Shown here: positions 17,794 to 27,885 of the stretch, one piece after another
Layout: each line of letters opens with the position of its first letter
Position numbering within the stretch: the first letter of the stretch is position 1
Origin: Candidatus Eiseniibacteriota bacterium
GTDB lineage: Bacteria > Orphanbacterota > Orphanbacteria > Orphanbacterales > Orphanbacteraceae
NCBI GenBank assembly: GCA_024276995.1
Contig: JAJRWB010000079.1
Span: forward strand, 1 to 44,495
DNA length: 44,495 nt
Direction: 5' to 3'
Notes under the pieces: generated by a model
Databases searched by the model: none
The model's input: only the letters and a program-made list of their open reading frames with translations
What the model was told of the DNA's origin: nothing
Position numbers and translations under genes: made by a program

Positions 17794-17811
17794 GGATAGG
17801 GAGTTTCGAGC

Positions 17812-19191
17812 ATGAGCACTTTTCTCAGCCGGACGCTGGCGGAGTGGGCCGCCGGCGTCACGTGGGACGATCTTTCATCCGACGCCGTCGTCGCGGCGAA
17901 GCGTTTTCTCTACGACTCTCTCGGCTGCGCCTTCGGCGGCGCCCTCACCGAGGATTGCGCCGTCGTCGCCGCTCACACCGAGGAGAAAGGCGCGAAGGGG
18001 AACTGCACCGTTCTCGTTCGGGGAACGAAGACGCACGCCGAGGAGGCGTCGTTTCTCAACGCGTTGATGATTCGCGCCATGGATTACAACGATATCTATT
18101 GGAAGCAGGATCCTTCCCATCCAAGCGACATTATCCCCGCGGCGCTGGCGATCTGCGAAAGGGAGGGGCTTTCGGGAAAGGATCTTCTCATCGGCATCGT
18201 TCTCGCCTACGAAGTGGAGATGCGTCTTTGCGAATTCGCCCTGCCCGGGATCCGCGAGAGGGGCTGGCACCACGCGACGCTCACGGCGTTCGCGTCGCCC
18301 CTCGTGGCGGGACGCCTCCTCGGTCTCGACGCCGAGAAGATGCAGAACGCCTTGGGCATTTCGGCGTGCCGTCATCTCACCCTCGGCGCCGCCGTGGCGG
18401 GGCGGCTCACCATGATGAAGAACACCGTCGATCCGATGGCGACGCGCGCCGGCGTGGAGAGCGCCCTTCTCGCCGCGCGCGGCTACACCGGCCCGGAGAA
18501 CGTGCTCGACGGCAAAGAGGGGATGTTCCACTGTCTCGGCCCCGATTGGGACGAAAAGGCTCTCACCGGCGGTCTCGGCGAGGGGTGGAAGATCTCCGAG
18601 TGCGGCATGAAGGCGTTCCCTACCGAGGCGCTCACCCACACGCCGATCACGGCAACGCTCGATTTGGTGCGCGAACACGACATCGCCGCCGACGATATCC
18701 GCGAGATCCGCATCGAAACGATCGCCCGGGCGGCCGACATCCTGAGCGATACGTCGAAGTACGATCCCCGCTCGAAGGAGACCGCCGACCACTCGCTGCC
18801 TTACTGCATCGCCGCAGCAGTGACCGACCGGATGGTGACGCCGGCGCAGTTCAACGAGGAAAAGATCTTCGATCCGAAGCTGCGCGAACAGCTGCCGAAG
18901 ATCAAGGTCACGGCGAACGATCAGTTCGAGAAGCTCTTTCCAGCGGTTCAGCCGGTGCGTGTTCAGATCGAAACGAAAGGCGGTGCGGTGCATGAACGGC
19001 GGATCGATGTGCCGCGGGGGAATCCGCGCGACCCGATGTCACAGGGCGATCTCGACGACAAGTTCAACGCCCTCGCCTCGCCGTCGTTCAGCGAAGAACG
19101 CCGCGCGAAAATCCGCGAAGCGGTCTTCTCTATCGATGAAGCGGAGAGAGTGTCCGACTTCATGGATCTTTGCGTCGCCGATCTCACCTGA
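17812..19191 (+). CDS. MmgE/PrpD-family protein (2-methylcitrate/citrate dehydratase-like)
   Basis: 459 residues, the usual length of the MmgE/PrpD family, which includes 2-methylcitrate dehydratase and cis-aconitate decarboxylase. Signature features: the N-terminal LAEWAAGVTWDDL helix, DSLGCAFGG, and the conserved AMDYNDIY...HPSDIIPAALAI active-site segment. Further on are a GISACRHLTLG-like segment, MKNTVDPMATRAGVESALLA, and FPTEALTHTPI. It is the fourth gene of the PFK/aconitase/HD operon, 18 bases after the HD gene, with GGGATAGGGAG upstream. Together with the aconitase-like enzyme it could isomerise a tricarboxylic acid through a cis-aconitate-type intermediate. The substrate cannot be fixed from sequence. 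Its end overlaps the convergent glycosyltransferase gene by 8 bases. Confidence 0.87.
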   Translation: MSTFLSRTLAEWAAGVTWDDLSSDAVVAAKRFLYDSLGCAFGGALTEDCAVVAAHTEEKGAKGNCTVLVRGTKTHAEEASFLNALMIRAMDYNDIYWKQDPSHPSDIIPAALAICEREGLSGKDLLIGIVLAYEVEMRLCEFALPGIRERGWHHATLTAFASPLVAGRLLGLDAEKMQNALGISACRHLTLGAAVAGRLTMMKNTVDPMATRAGVESALLAARGYTGPENVLDGKEGMFHCLGPDWDEKALTGGLGEGWKISECGMKAFPTEALTHTPITATLDLVREHDIAADDIREIRIETIARAADILSDTSKYDPRSKETADHSLPYCIAAAVTDRMVTPAQFNEEKIFDPKLREQLPKIKVTANDQFEKLFPAVQPVRVQIETKGGAVHERRIDVPRGNPRDPMSQGDLDDKFNALASPSFSEERRAKIREAVFSIDEAERVSDFMDLCVADLT

Positions 19192-20821
19192 CCGGAACGA
19201 CGTTCCTGAACAGGAAGATCGAGTCGCCGGCGCGCGCGAAAGGCTCCGCCTTCCTCAGCGCCATGACCATCGGTGCGCCCACCTTTTCGAACGGCGTGAT
19301 CCCGTTCAGGTGATGGGCGCTGATGGCGATCGTTCCTTTCCCTCGGTACTCGCCCAGCGGGCGGTAACGGATCCCGTAGAGCGCCGGGTCGGCGAGGCCG
19401 AAACGGGAGAGGAAAACCTCTTCGATTCCCCTTTCCTTCATGACGGCTGCGAGATCCCCCAGGTCCTGGCCCCAGTCGACGTTCGAGTCGGACAGGAGTC
19501 TCCAGCCGTTTCTCGATCCTTCCGCGGCGATGTTGAAATACGAGATGAATCTTGGCGCGGCGGCGATCGCCGAGAGGGCGGTGAGTGCGACGAGCGTTCC
19601 GGCGGCGATCCGTCCCGCGCGCCGGCGCGAAACGAACGGCCACACTCCGCCTGCAAGCACGAAGAGGAAGGGAAGCGCCGGGAGGACGTAGCGGATGCCG
19701 AGATTCGCGCCGATGAAGAGTGAGAAGAGGAGGAAGAGGAAAAGAGGCGCCGCGACGATGCGGAGCTTGTCGGTGTCGGGCCGCGCCGCCGTGAGAAACA
19801 GCCCGGCGCTCACCAACAGGATCGTGGAAAGCGGCGTTTTCCAGAAGTACGCCGCCGCGAAATAGGACGCGCTCTTCCCGCTTGTCACCTCGCCGCGGTA
19901 GAAGAAGAGGTTCCTCCTCTCCTCGATGCGGCTCGCCTCGGTGTCGATTCCGCGGATGTACCACTCGGGGAGCGGGCTCGGGAAGGAGGCGAGCGGCTCC
20001 GATCGGAGGAAGGAGAGCGCACCGCTTTTCGTTTCGAACGATCCGAGCGGCTTGGCGAAACCTTCCCCGTGGTAGAGGGCGTTGATCGTCAGCAAAGAGA
20101 CGGCGGCGTAGAAAGCGCCGTGCAGCGCGGCGCGGCGGAGCGAATACGGTTTATGGATCAAGGAGAACGCGACGAACAGCGGGAGGAAGAAGAGGGCGGT
20201 GAATTTCGAGCCGAGCGCCGCCGCCAGGGCGAGGGAGAAGAGAATTTTCCATTTCAGGGAATTCGTCCGGTCCCGGTGTCCGCGCCACTGGAAATAGAAC
20301 GCCAGGAAAAGGAACGCCGCGAAACCGACGTCCACCGTAGCGAGATGGCCGTGGGCGAGGAGCGTCGGGCTGAAGCAGCCGAGGGCGAGGGCGATGAGGG
20401 CGCCCCCTTCGCCGTGGATCTCGCGCGCCCAGCGGTGGATCACCAGCAGAAGGGCCATGCTGAAAGCGATCGATACGAGCCGTGCGAGGGTGAACAGTCG
20501 CCTGTAATCATCGTGGTTCGCCCTCTGGAAGAGTCGCCCGGCGGTCCACCGAAACTCGGTCGCCGGGTGTAAGAGCCAGTCGCGCGGGAACACGCACCGG
20601 GTGAGGCGCAGCGGGAGGGCGAGGGCGATCTGCACGAGGGGGGGGTTCACCGGGCTTAGCCAATTCGCCGCGACACCGTGGATCGCCTTCGCGTAGCCGG
20701 CGGGCACGATGGCGAATTCGTCCACCGTCACCGCGTCGTGGCGCTCTCCCGAAAGAGCGAGGGCGAGAAAGGCGAGAAGGAGAGTTGCCTGCAGGGCCGG
20801 AAAGATCGATCTGCGCGGCAT
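19184..20821 (-). CDS. GT39-type (PMT-like) integral membrane glycosyltransferase
   Basis: 545 residues with about 11 hydrophobic membrane spans. After TM1 comes the acidic TVDEFAIVPAG loop (Asp34-Glu35), matching the conserved DE of GT-C/GT39 enzymes, then WLSPVNPPLVQIALALPL, which matches the family's HPP-like loop. Near the end is LLSDSNVDWGQDLGDLA, a motif common in bacterial GT39-like proteins. Such enzymes move sugars from polyprenyl-phosphate donors to an acceptor on the outside of the inner membrane; the acceptor here is unknown. ATG 20821 has GAGGAGG 8 bases upstream. The gene stands alone, convergent with the PrpD-like gene and divergent from the tal-pgi gene. No clear promoter was found in the 156-base divergent gap. 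Confidence 0.82.
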   Translation of the reverse strand: MPRRSIFPALQATLLLAFLALALSGERHDAVTVDEFAIVPAGYAKAIHGVAANWLSPVNPPLVQIALALPLRLTRCVFPRDWLLHPATEFRWTAGRLFQRANHDDYRRLFTLARLVSIAFSMALLLVIHRWAREIHGEGGALIALALGCFSPTLLAHGHLATVDVGFAAFLFLAFYFQWRGHRDRTNSLKWKILFSLALAAALGSKFTALFFLPLFVAFSLIHKPYSLRRAALHGAFYAAVSLLTINALYHGEGFAKPLGSFETKSGALSFLRSEPLASFPSPLPEWYIRGIDTEASRIEERRNLFFYRGEVTSGKSASYFAAAYFWKTPLSTILLVSAGLFLTAARPDTDKLRIVAAPLFLFLLFSLFIGANLGIRYVLPALPFLFVLAGGVWPFVSRRRAGRIAAGTLVALTALSAIAAAPRFISYFNIAAEGSRNGWRLLSDSNVDWGQDLGDLAAVMKERGIEEVFLSRFGLADPALYGIRYRPLGEYRGKGTIAISAHHLNGITPFEKVGAPMVMALRKAEPFARAGDSIFLFRNVVPVR

Positions 20822-20977
20822 CGGGACGCTCCTCCTCGTTTCCCGGCGGGATCGGTTGCGCGGCCCGCGCCGCCGGTTCGGGTGTGTTTATGCTAACGTA
20901 AGGGAAGATTCGTTTCATCAGAGACTTCAGATCGTTCCCCGGGTAAGGATCGTCTCATATCCATAGAGGAGAGGATC

Positions 20978-23794
20978 ATGGAAAAGAGGTGGCAGGCGCT
21001 TCGGAGGGCGGGCCAGAGCATCTGGTACGACAACATCGAGAGGGAACTGGTCCGCGGCGGCGGCCTCGCCCGGCTGATCGAAGAGGAAGGCGTCGCGGGG
21101 GTGACGTCGAACCCGTCGATCTTCGAAAAGGCGATCGGCGCGGGAGGGGTCTACGATGACGCCCTTCTCGAAGCGGCGCGGCGAGGAAAAGGCGCCGTCG
21201 AGATCTACGAAGAGCTCGCCACCGTCGATGTCCGCGAAGCGGCGGACGTGCTGCGCGGCATCTTCGACGAGACGAACGGCGCCGACGGCTACGTGAGCCT
21301 CGAGGTGTCGCCCACGTTGGCGGGGGATACGGCGAGTTCGATCGCCGAGGGTAAGAGGCTCTTCGAGGCGATCGGCAGGCCGAACGTGATGATCAAGATT
21401 CCCGCCACGCATGAGGGGTTGCCGGCGATCACGGCGCTCGTCGCCGCGGGGATCCCGGTGAATGCGACGCTCATCTTCTCGCTCGAACAGTACGCCGGCG
21501 TGGCGAATGCGTACATCGCGGGGATCGAAAGGCGGATCGCCGCCGGAGAGCCGGTGAAGAGCGCCGCCTCGGTGGCGAGCTTCTTTGTGAGCCGCATCGA
21601 CACGGCGGTCGATCGACGGCTCCCCAACGATTCGCCGCTTCGGGGAAAGGCGGCGGTGGCGCACAGCCGCTTGGCGTATCGTCTGCATAAAGAGATTTTC
21701 GAAGGGGCGCGATGGGCGAAGTGCGCCGCCGCCGCCGCACCGCGCCAGAGAATGCTCTGGGCGAGCACGAGCACCAAGAACCCGGCTTACGACGATCTTC
21801 TCTACGTCAATGAACTGATCGGACCGGGCACGGTGAACACCATGCCGCCGGCGACGCTCGCCGCCTTCTTCGATCACGGCATCGTGAAGCCGACCCTCGA
21901 GGCGGGCGTCGAAGAGGCGGAGCGGCTCGTCGAGCGGCTCGCCGAGGCGGGAATCGATCTCGGCGATGTGGGAGAGAAGCTGCAGAGCGAGGGGGTGGGC
22001 GCCTTTTCGCGCTCCTTCGGCCTTCTCGTCGGCGGGATCGAGCAGCGAAGGGTCGCCGCTGGATCGGCCGCTTCCCGGAAGATGCGAATCTTCCTCGGGC
22101 CCCTTGCGGGGCGACTCGACGAGATCGGCCGGCGGATCGAATCGGAGAGAATCGCCTCGAGAATCCATGGCGGCGATGCGACCGTTTGGAAGGAAGACGA
22201 GGCGGTCGGCAAATCGATCCGCAACCGCCTCGGTTGGCTCCGCGCGCCTGTCGAGATGGCCGGGAAGCTCGGCGAGATCGGCGCGGCGGTGGAGGAGATC
22301 CGGGGTGCCGGATTCCGTCGGGTGCTCCTCCTCGGTATGGGCGGGTCGAGCCTCTGCCCCGAGGTGCTTCGATCGGTGTTCGACGTGAAGGAGGGTTTCC
22401 TCGATCTCGAGGTGCTCGATTCGACCTCTCCCGACGCCGTCCGCGCGGCGGCGAGGAGACACGCCGAGCCGGGGGAGACGCTCTTCGTCGTCGCTTCGAA
22501 GTCGGGGGGCACCACCGAGGTGAACGCGTTTTACGACACCTTCGCCGAGCGCGCCCCGGGCGACCGCTTCTTAGCGATTACCGACCCCGGAACGCTTCTC
22601 GAGGAGAAGGCGCGCTCGGAAGGGTTCCGCCGGATCTTCCTCAACCCGCCCGACATCGGCGGACGATTCTCGGCGCTCTCCCTCTTCGGCCTCGTGCCGG
22701 CGGCACTGATCGGTATCGACCTGGAGAAGCTGCTCTCCCGTGCCGTGACGATGGCCGCCTCGAGCAAGGTCGATTCACCTGTATGGGAAAACCTATCCGT
22801 TTCTCTCGGCGCGTTCCTCGCCGCCGCCGCCCTCGAGGGGAGGGACAAGGCGACGTTCCTCTTTCCCGGTCCGATCGCCCCGCTCGGCGTGTGGATCGAA
22901 CAGCTCATCGCCGAGAGCACCGGCAAGGAGGGGAAGGGGATCGTTCCGGTCGTCGGCGAACGCTTTCGCGAGGCGGATCGCTACGGCAACGACCGGGTCT
23001 TCATTCACTACCGCCTTGAAGGGGCGGAGGACGCGAATCTCGACGGTCGCGCCGCGGCGCTCGAGCGGGCGGGACATCCGGTGGCGACGATCACCCTTGC
23101 CGACACGCTCGACCTCGGCGGCGAGTTCTTCCGGTGGGAGATGGCCACCGCCGTGGCGGGCGCTCTCCTGGGGATCAACCCGTTCGATGAACCGAATGTG
23201 AAAGAGAGCAAGGACCTGACGAAGGAACTCCTCGATCGCTTCGAGAAGGAGGGCGCCCTGCCCACGGGGGAAGTCGCGGCTAAGGGAGAGCGTTTCCGGC
23301 TCTATGCCGACGGCGCGCTCGACCTCCCGGATGGCGCCGGCGCCGCCGAGGCGCTCCGGCGGCATCTCGCGCGCGCGGGCGAGGGGGATTACATCGCCCT
23401 TCTCGCCTATCTCCCTCGAAACGACGAAACAACCGGCCGTCTCCGGCGGGTCGGTGCCCTTCTCGGCGACGGCGGGAAGAACGCGGTGACCATCGGGATC
23501 GGACCCCGGTTCCTCCACTCCACCGGGCAGCTCCACAAGGGTGGGCCGAACAACGGCGTGTTCGTGCAGATCACCGGCGGCGATGGGGAGGATCTCCCGA
23601 TCCCCGGGTGGCCTTTCGGTTTCGGAACGCTCATCGAAGCGCAGGCGCTCGGCGATTTCCTCGCCCTCGAGCGACATGGGAGGCGCGTGGTACGATGTCA
23701 TATCACCGGGAATGTTGCCGGCGGACTCGAGGCGATGGAAAGGGCGCTCGGCGGCGGACGAAACGGAATGGAAGGAGGCCGATCCCGTGGCTGA
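20978..23794 (+). CDS. Bifunctional transaldolase / glucose-6-phosphate isomerase
   Basis: 938-residue fusion. Residues 1 to about 360 are transaldolase: [23 protein letters not shown], and the Schiff-base lysine Lys140 in [12 protein letters not shown]. Residues about 390-930 are phosphoglucose isomerase: [29 protein letters not shown] (the sugar-phosphate isomerase signature), [27 protein letters not shown] (split into shorter matches), and the late [17 protein letters not shown]. The fusion links the non-oxidative pentose phosphate pathway with glycolysis in the cytoplasm, and Tal-Pgi fusions of this order are known in several bacterial groups. ATG 20978 follows GAGGAGAGG. The stop (23792-23794) overlaps the GTG start of transketolase, so the two are coupled. 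Confidence 0.93.
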   Translation: MEKRWQALRRAGQSIWYDNIERELVRGGGLARLIEEEGVAGVTSNPSIFEKAIGAGGVYDDALLEAARRGKGAVEIYEELATVDVREAADVLRGIFDETNGADGYVSLEVSPTLAGDTASSIAEGKRLFEAIGRPNVMIKIPATHEGLPAITALVAAGIPVNATLIFSLEQYAGVANAYIAGIERRIAAGEPVKSAASVASFFVSRIDTAVDRRLPNDSPLRGKAAVAHSRLAYRLHKEIFEGARWAKCAAAAAPRQRMLWASTSTKNPAYDDLLYVNELIGPGTVNTMPPATLAAFFDHGIVKPTLEAGVEEAERLVERLAEAGIDLGDVGEKLQSEGVGAFSRSFGLLVGGIEQRRVAAGSAASRKMRIFLGPLAGRLDEIGRRIESERIASRIHGGDATVWKEDEAVGKSIRNRLGWLRAPVEMAGKLGEIGAAVEEIRGAGFRRVLLLGMGGSSLCPEVLRSVFDVKEGFLDLEVLDSTSPDAVRAAARRHAEPGETLFVVASKSGGTTEVNAFYDTFAERAPGDRFLAITDPGTLLEEKARSEGFRRIFLNPPDIGGRFSALSLFGLVPAALIGIDLEKLLSRAVTMAASSKVDSPVWENLSVSLGAFLAAAALEGRDKATFLFPGPIAPLGVWIEQLIAESTGKEGKGIVPVVGERFREADRYGNDRVFIHYRLEGAEDANLDGRAAALERAGHPVATITLADTLDLGGEFFRWEMATAVAGALLGINPFDEPNVKESKDLTKELLDRFEKEGALPTGEVAAKGERFRLYADGALDLPDGAGAAEALRRHLARAGEGDYIALLAYLPRNDETTGRLRRVGALLGDGGKNAVTIGIGPRFLHSTGQLHKGGPNNGVFVQITGGDGEDLPIPGWPFGFGTLIEAQALGDFLALERHGRRVVRCHITGNVAGGLEAMERALGGGRNGMEGGRSRG

Positions 23795-25811
23795 TGTGCG
23801 AGAACAGCTCGTTTCGAAAAGCGTGAACACCTTGCGGATGCTCGCCGTCGACACGATCGAGAAGGCGAACTCGGGGCATCCGGGACTCCCTCTCGGCGCC
23901 GCGCCGATGATGTACGTCCTTTGGCAAAGACATCTCCGCCACGCCCCCGCCGAGCCGTCTTGGCCCGACCGGGATCGTTTCGTCCTCTCCGCCGGCCATG
24001 GGAGCGCGCTCCTCTACGCGATGCTCCATCTCACCGGCTACGACGTAACCCTCGACGATCTTCGCGCCTTCCGGCAGTGGGGAAGCCGGACGCCCGGCCA
24101 TCCCGAACGGGGTGAAACACCGGGCGTGGAGGCGACCACGGGACCTCTCGGCCAGGGGGTGGCGAACGGCGTCGGCATGGCGATCGCCGAACGCGCCTTG
24201 GCGGCGAGGTTCAACCGGCCCGGTTTCGAACTCGTCGACCACAGGACGTACGTCCTCGCCGGGGACGGCGACCTGATGGAGGGAGTGGCATACGAGGCGA
24301 TCTCCCTGGCGGGCCACCTGAAGCTCGGCAAGCTGACGCTTCTTTACGATTCGAACGATATCACCCTCGACGGGCCGCTCTCCCTCTCGTTCACCGGCGA
24401 GAATGTGGCGAAGCGTTTCGAGGCGTGCGGCTGGCAGGTGCTTCGCGTGGAGAAGGGCGACACCGATGTCGATGCGATCGACGAAGCGATCGCCGCCGCG
24501 AAGAAGGAAACGGGCCGTCCGACGATGATCGAGGTGAAAACGACCATCGGCTACGGCTCCCCCCATCGGCAGGGGACGTCCGCCGCTCACGGAAGTCCCC
24601 TCGGCGTGGAGGAGACGCGCCTCACCAAGGAAGCGCTCGGCGTCGACCCGGACGATACGTTCCACATTCCTTCCGACGTGGCCGATCATCTCGGCGGTGC
24701 CGTGGAGCGGGGCGAAAAGGCGGTGCGCGCGTGGAACGATTTATGGGAGAAGTATCGAGCCGCCCACCCCGGTCTCGCCGACGAGTGGGACCGTGCCGTG
24801 AAGGGCGAGCTGCCCGGGCGGTGGGACGAGGCGATCCCCGCGTGGGAGGGGGGCGAGAAGATCGCCACGCGCGCCGCGGGAGGCGACGTGCTCCAGGCGA
24901 TCGCCGCCGCCGTGCCCTCGCTCTTGGGGGGGGACGCCGACCTTTCCGGGTCGACGAAGACGCGCATCGCGGAAGAGGACTCCTTCGACGGCGTCACCGG
25001 CGCGGGGAGGAATCTCCACTTCGGGGTGCGCGAGCATGCCATGGCGGGGGTGTGCAACGGATTGGCGTATCATGGCGGGATCCGGCCGTACTGCGCCACG
25101 TTCTTCTGCTTTTCCGATTACATGCGCCCGTCGGTCCGCCTCGCGGCGATGGCCTCCCTTCCGGTGATCTACGTCTGGACCCACGACTCGATCGAAGTGG
25201 GCGAGGACGGTCCCACCCATGAGCCGGTGGAGCACCTGATGGCGATGCGCGCCGTCCCCGGCCTCACGGTGATCCGACCGGCGGACGCGAATGAAACCGC
25301 CGAAGCATGGCGCGCGGCGATGAAAAGCGACGGCCCCACGGCGCTCGTCTTGAGCCGGCAGAAGCTTCCCGTGCTCGACACGAAGCGGTTCGCCCCGGCC
25401 GAGGGCTTGTCGCGCGGCGCCTATCAGCTCGCCGATCCCCCCGGGGGAGAGGTGGAGGCGATCTTGATCGCGACGGGGGGCGAGATGCCTGTCGCCGTCG
25501 CCGCCTGGGAGAAGCTCATCGGTGAAGGGATCGGCGTGCGCCTCGTCTCGATGCCGTCGTGGGAACTGTTCGACTCCCAGGACGACGCCTATCGCGAGTC
25601 GGTTCTTCCCGCGGCCGTGCGCGCCCGCGTCTCGGTGGAGGCGGGGATCCGGCAGGGGTGGGAGAAGTGGATCGGCCTTGACGGGGTGGCTGTCGGCATC
25701 GACCGGTTCGGCGCCTCCGCCCCCGGGCCGGAGAACCGCGAGAAATTCGGTTTCACCGTCGATCACGTGGCGGAGGCGGTTCGCGCGTTGATCGGCGCCG
25801 GGACGGCCTGA
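23787..25811 (+). CDS. tkt: Transketolase
   Basis: 674-residue thiamine-diphosphate enzyme that exchanges two-carbon units between sugar phosphates. GTG 23787 is chosen because GAAGGAGG lies 8 bases upstream and because the protein then begins [19 protein letters not shown], a normal transketolase start. Motifs: [14 protein letters not shown] (His31), the ThDP site [13 protein letters not shown] (Gly159-Asp160-Gly161) with [23 protein letters not shown], the catalytic-glutamate region [14 protein letters not shown], and [17 protein letters not shown]. It is full length and shares an operon with the Tal-Pgi fusion, so transaldolase, isomerase and transketolase are made from one message. Confidence 0.95.
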   Translation: MADVREQLVSKSVNTLRMLAVDTIEKANSGHPGLPLGAAPMMYVLWQRHLRHAPAEPSWPDRDRFVLSAGHGSALLYAMLHLTGYDVTLDDLRAFRQWGSRTPGHPERGETPGVEATTGPLGQGVANGVGMAIAERALAARFNRPGFELVDHRTYVLAGDGDLMEGVAYEAISLAGHLKLGKLTLLYDSNDITLDGPLSLSFTGENVAKRFEACGWQVLRVEKGDTDVDAIDEAIAAAKKETGRPTMIEVKTTIGYGSPHRQGTSAAHGSPLGVEETRLTKEALGVDPDDTFHIPSDVADHLGGAVERGEKAVRAWNDLWEKYRAAHPGLADEWDRAVKGELPGRWDEAIPAWEGGEKIATRAAGGDVLQAIAAAVPSLLGGDADLSGSTKTRIAEEDSFDGVTGAGRNLHFGVREHAMAGVCNGLAYHGGIRPYCATFFCFSDYMRPSVRLAAMASLPVIYVWTHDSIEVGEDGPTHEPVEHLMAMRAVPGLTVIRPADANETAEAWRAAMKSDGPTALVLSRQKLPVLDTKRFAPAEGLSRGAYQLADPPGGEVEAILIATGGEMPVAVAAWEKLIGEGIGVRLVSMPSWELFDSQDDAYRESVLPAAVRARVSVEAGIRQGWEKWIGLDGVAVGIDRFGASAPGPENREKFGFTVDHVAEAVRALIGAGTA

Positions 25812-25840
25812 AGAAATCACCGGTTTGCGTGAATCTTCCC

Positions 25841-25869
25841 TTGCCCCGCCACGGGGGGTTCGGTATACT
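25841..25869 (+). promoter_or_regulatory. Promoter of the suf operon
   Basis: TTGCCC (25841-25846), a 17-base spacer and TATACT (25864-25869). The spacer contains the small inverted repeat CCCCG-CCA-CGGGG (25844-25856 including part of the -35). The start site would be near 25876. Confidence 0.65.
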
Positions 25870-25870
25870 G

Positions 25871-25901
25871 AGATATAGGACTTAAAAGGTACTAATTAGG
25901 A
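25871..25901 (+). promoter_or_regulatory. Candidate Rrf2-type operator over the suf transcription start
   Basis: A strikingly AT-rich stretch in a GC-rich region lies just downstream of the -10 box. It holds the short halves AGGACTTAAAAGG and TACTAATTAGG, the latter with the palindrome CTAATTAG. Rrf2/IscR-type regulators often bind AT-rich dyads at their own promoter. Assignment is by position and composition only. Confidence 0.45.
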
Positions 25902-25918
25902 GCGAAGCAAGGTTCAAC

Positions 25919-26419
25919 ATGATTCGGATCAGCAAGTTAACCGATTACAGCGTCCTCCTTCTCACCCATATCGCGGTGACGGAGGCGGACCACCCGCTGA
26001 ACGCGAGAGAGATCGCGAAGCGGGTGAGACTCCCTTTACCGACGGTGAGCAAGATCCTGAAGATTCTCGCCCGCGAGGGGATCCTCCTCTCTCACCGGGG
26101 GATCAACGGGGGGTACGCTCTTTCGGCGACGGCGGAGGAGACGTCGGTGGCGCGGATCATCTCCGCCATCGAGGGACCGATCGCCGTGACCGAGTGCAAC
26201 GTATTCGGCACATCGGATTGCGACCACCAGACCGGCTGTCCGGTGGAGGCGAACTGGAAGATCATCAACCGCGCCGTGGCGGAAGCGCTCGACAAGATCT
26301 CTCTCGCCGACATGATGCGTCCCGCTCTCGGGGTGGAGGATGGAAACCGGCCGGGCGCGGCACGCGGCGATTCGAACGACCTGCTCCAGGTCACCACACC
26401 GAACGAGGAGAGGGAATGA
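25919..26419 (+). CDS. Rrf2/IscR-family Fe-S-sensing regulator of the suf operon
   Basis: 166 residues. The winged helix-turn-helix fills the first 85 residues ([45 protein letters not shown]). Three cysteines follow, Cys93, Cys101 and Cys107 (TECNVFG, SDCDHQ, GCPVE), the usual cluster-ligand set of IscR and SUF-type Rrf2 regulators, although the spacing differs slightly from E. coli IscR. It would repress or adjust transcription of its own operon according to Fe-S status. It is the first gene after a readable promoter with an AT-rich operator candidate. The stop overlaps the sufB start by ATGA. The 40-residue tail after MMRPALG is polar and probably disordered. Confidence 0.9.
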   Translation: MIRISKLTDYSVLLLTHIAVTEADHPLNAREIAKRVRLPLPTVSKILKILAREGILLSHRGINGGYALSATAEETSVARIISAIEGPIAVTECNVFGTSDCDHQTGCPVEANWKIINRAVAEALDKISLADMMRPALGVEDGNRPGAARGDSNDLLQVTTPNEERE

Positions 26420-27861
26420 AAACCCCCGATGATGAACTGAAAACACTGGCCGACCAGGAATACAAGTGGGGCTTCGTCACCGATATCGATTCGGACACGA
26501 TCCCGAAGGGGCTCAGCGAGGAAGTGGTCCGCCTCATCTCGCTCAAGAAGGGCGAACCGCCGTGGATGCTCGATTTTCGCCTAAAAGCGTATCGCCACTG
26601 GCTGACGCTGGTCGAACCGCGGTGGGCGCATCTCGATTACCCGCCGGTCGACTACCAGGACGCCCACTACTATTCCGCGCCGAAGCCGAAGAAGAAGCTC
26701 GCGAGTCTCGACGAGGTCGACCCGGAGCTTCTCGAGACATTCGGGAAACTCGGCATTCCCTTAAGCGAACAGAAGATGCTCGCCGGCGTTGCGGTGGACG
26801 CCGTGTTCGACAGCGTTTCGGTGGCCACCACGTTCAAGGAGAAGCTGAGCGAAGAGGGGATCATCTTCTGCTCTTTCAGCGAGGCGATCCGGGAGCATCC
26901 CGACCTCGTGCGGAAATACATGGGATCGGTGGTGCCGTATACCGATAATTTCTTCGCCGCCCTCAACGCGGCGGTGTTCACCGACGGATCGTTCTGCTAC
27001 ATCCCCAAGGGGGTGCGCTGCCCGATGGAGCTTTCCACCTACTTCCGGATCAACCAGGCGCAGACGGGGCAGTTCGAGCGGACCCTCCTCGTGGCGGACG
27101 AGGGGAGCAGCGTGAGCTACCTCGAGGGATGCACGGCGCCGATGCGCGACGAGAACCAGCTCCACGCGGCCGTGGTGGAGCTGATCGCCTTCGACGACGC
27201 GAAGATCAAGTACTCGACGATCCAGAACTGGTACCCGGGCGACAAGGAGGGCAAGGGGGGGATCTACAATTTCGTCACCAAGAGGGGCGCGTGCCGCGGA
27301 AGGAATTCGCATATTTCGTGGACCCAGGTGGAGACCGGTTCGGCGATCACGTGGAAATACCCGGGGTGTATCCTGCTCGGCGACAATTCGGTGGGCGAGT
27401 TCTACTCGGTGGCGCTCACGAACCACCACCAGCAGGCGGACACCGGAACGAAGATGATTCATATCGGAAAAAATACGAGAAGCACCATCGTGTCGAAGGG
27501 GATCTCCGCGGGCCGCGGGCAGAACAGCTACCGGGGACTCGTGCAGATCATGAAGGGGGCGACAGGGGCGAGAAATTTCTCGCAGTGCGACTCGATGCTC
27601 ATCGGCGATCGCTGCGGCGCCCACACGTTTCCCTATATCGATGTGAGAAACAGCAGCGCCACGGTGGAACATGAAGCGTCGACGACGAAAATCGGCGAGG
27701 ACCAGCTTTTCTACTGCAACCAACGTGGAATCGACCTCGAAGACGCCGTCGGCATGATCGTGAACGGCTTTTGCAAGGAAGTGTTTCGCGAATTGCCGAT
27801 GGAATTCGCCGTGGAGGCGCAGAAACTGTTGAACGTAAGCCTCGAGGGGAGCGTCGGCTGA
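26416..27861 (+). CDS. sufB: Fe-S cluster scaffold protein SufB
   Basis: 481-residue SufB, scaffold subunit of the SufBCD complex. ATG 26416 overlaps the regulator stop (ATGA) and has GAGGAGAGGG upstream; the longer in-frame reading through the regulator gene is not real. Typical blocks: [17 protein letters not shown]-like [91 protein letters not shown], and the C-terminal [17 protein letters not shown] with [18 protein letters not shown]. The right-handed beta-helix cysteines and the Glu-His-Glu region used for cluster assembly are present. Cytoplasmic. Confidence 0.97.
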   Translation: MKTPDDELKTLADQEYKWGFVTDIDSDTIPKGLSEEVVRLISLKKGEPPWMLDFRLKAYRHWLTLVEPRWAHLDYPPVDYQDAHYYSAPKPKKKLASLDEVDPELLETFGKLGIPLSEQKMLAGVAVDAVFDSVSVATTFKEKLSEEGIIFCSFSEAIREHPDLVRKYMGSVVPYTDNFFAALNAAVFTDGSFCYIPKGVRCPMELSTYFRINQAQTGQFERTLLVADEGSSVSYLEGCTAPMRDENQLHAAVVELIAFDDAKIKYSTIQNWYPGDKEGKGGIYNFVTKRGACRGRNSHISWTQVETGSAITWKYPGCILLGDNSVGEFYSVALTNHHQQADTGTKMIHIGKNTRSTIVSKGISAGRGQNSYRGLVQIMKGATGARNFSQCDSMLIGDRCGAHTFPYIDVRNSSATVEHEASTTKIGEDQLFYCNQRGIDLEDAVGMIVNGFCKEVFRELPMEFAVEAQKLLNVSLEGSVG

Positions 27862-27885
27862 CCGCCGGGAGCGGAGAAGGAAAGA

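Noticed and set aside
17652-18995. 447-codon Arg-rich frame overlapping the HD and PrpD genes on the same strand
   Set aside because: Arg/Gly/His low-complexity frame-shift shadow; the PrpD frame carries the family motifs.
20822-20977. Promoters for the GT39 and tal-pgi genes in the divergent gap
   Set aside because: TATGCT (20889-20894) and the reverse-strand TAGCAT/TACGTT lack acceptable -35 boxes, so no promoter is claimed here.
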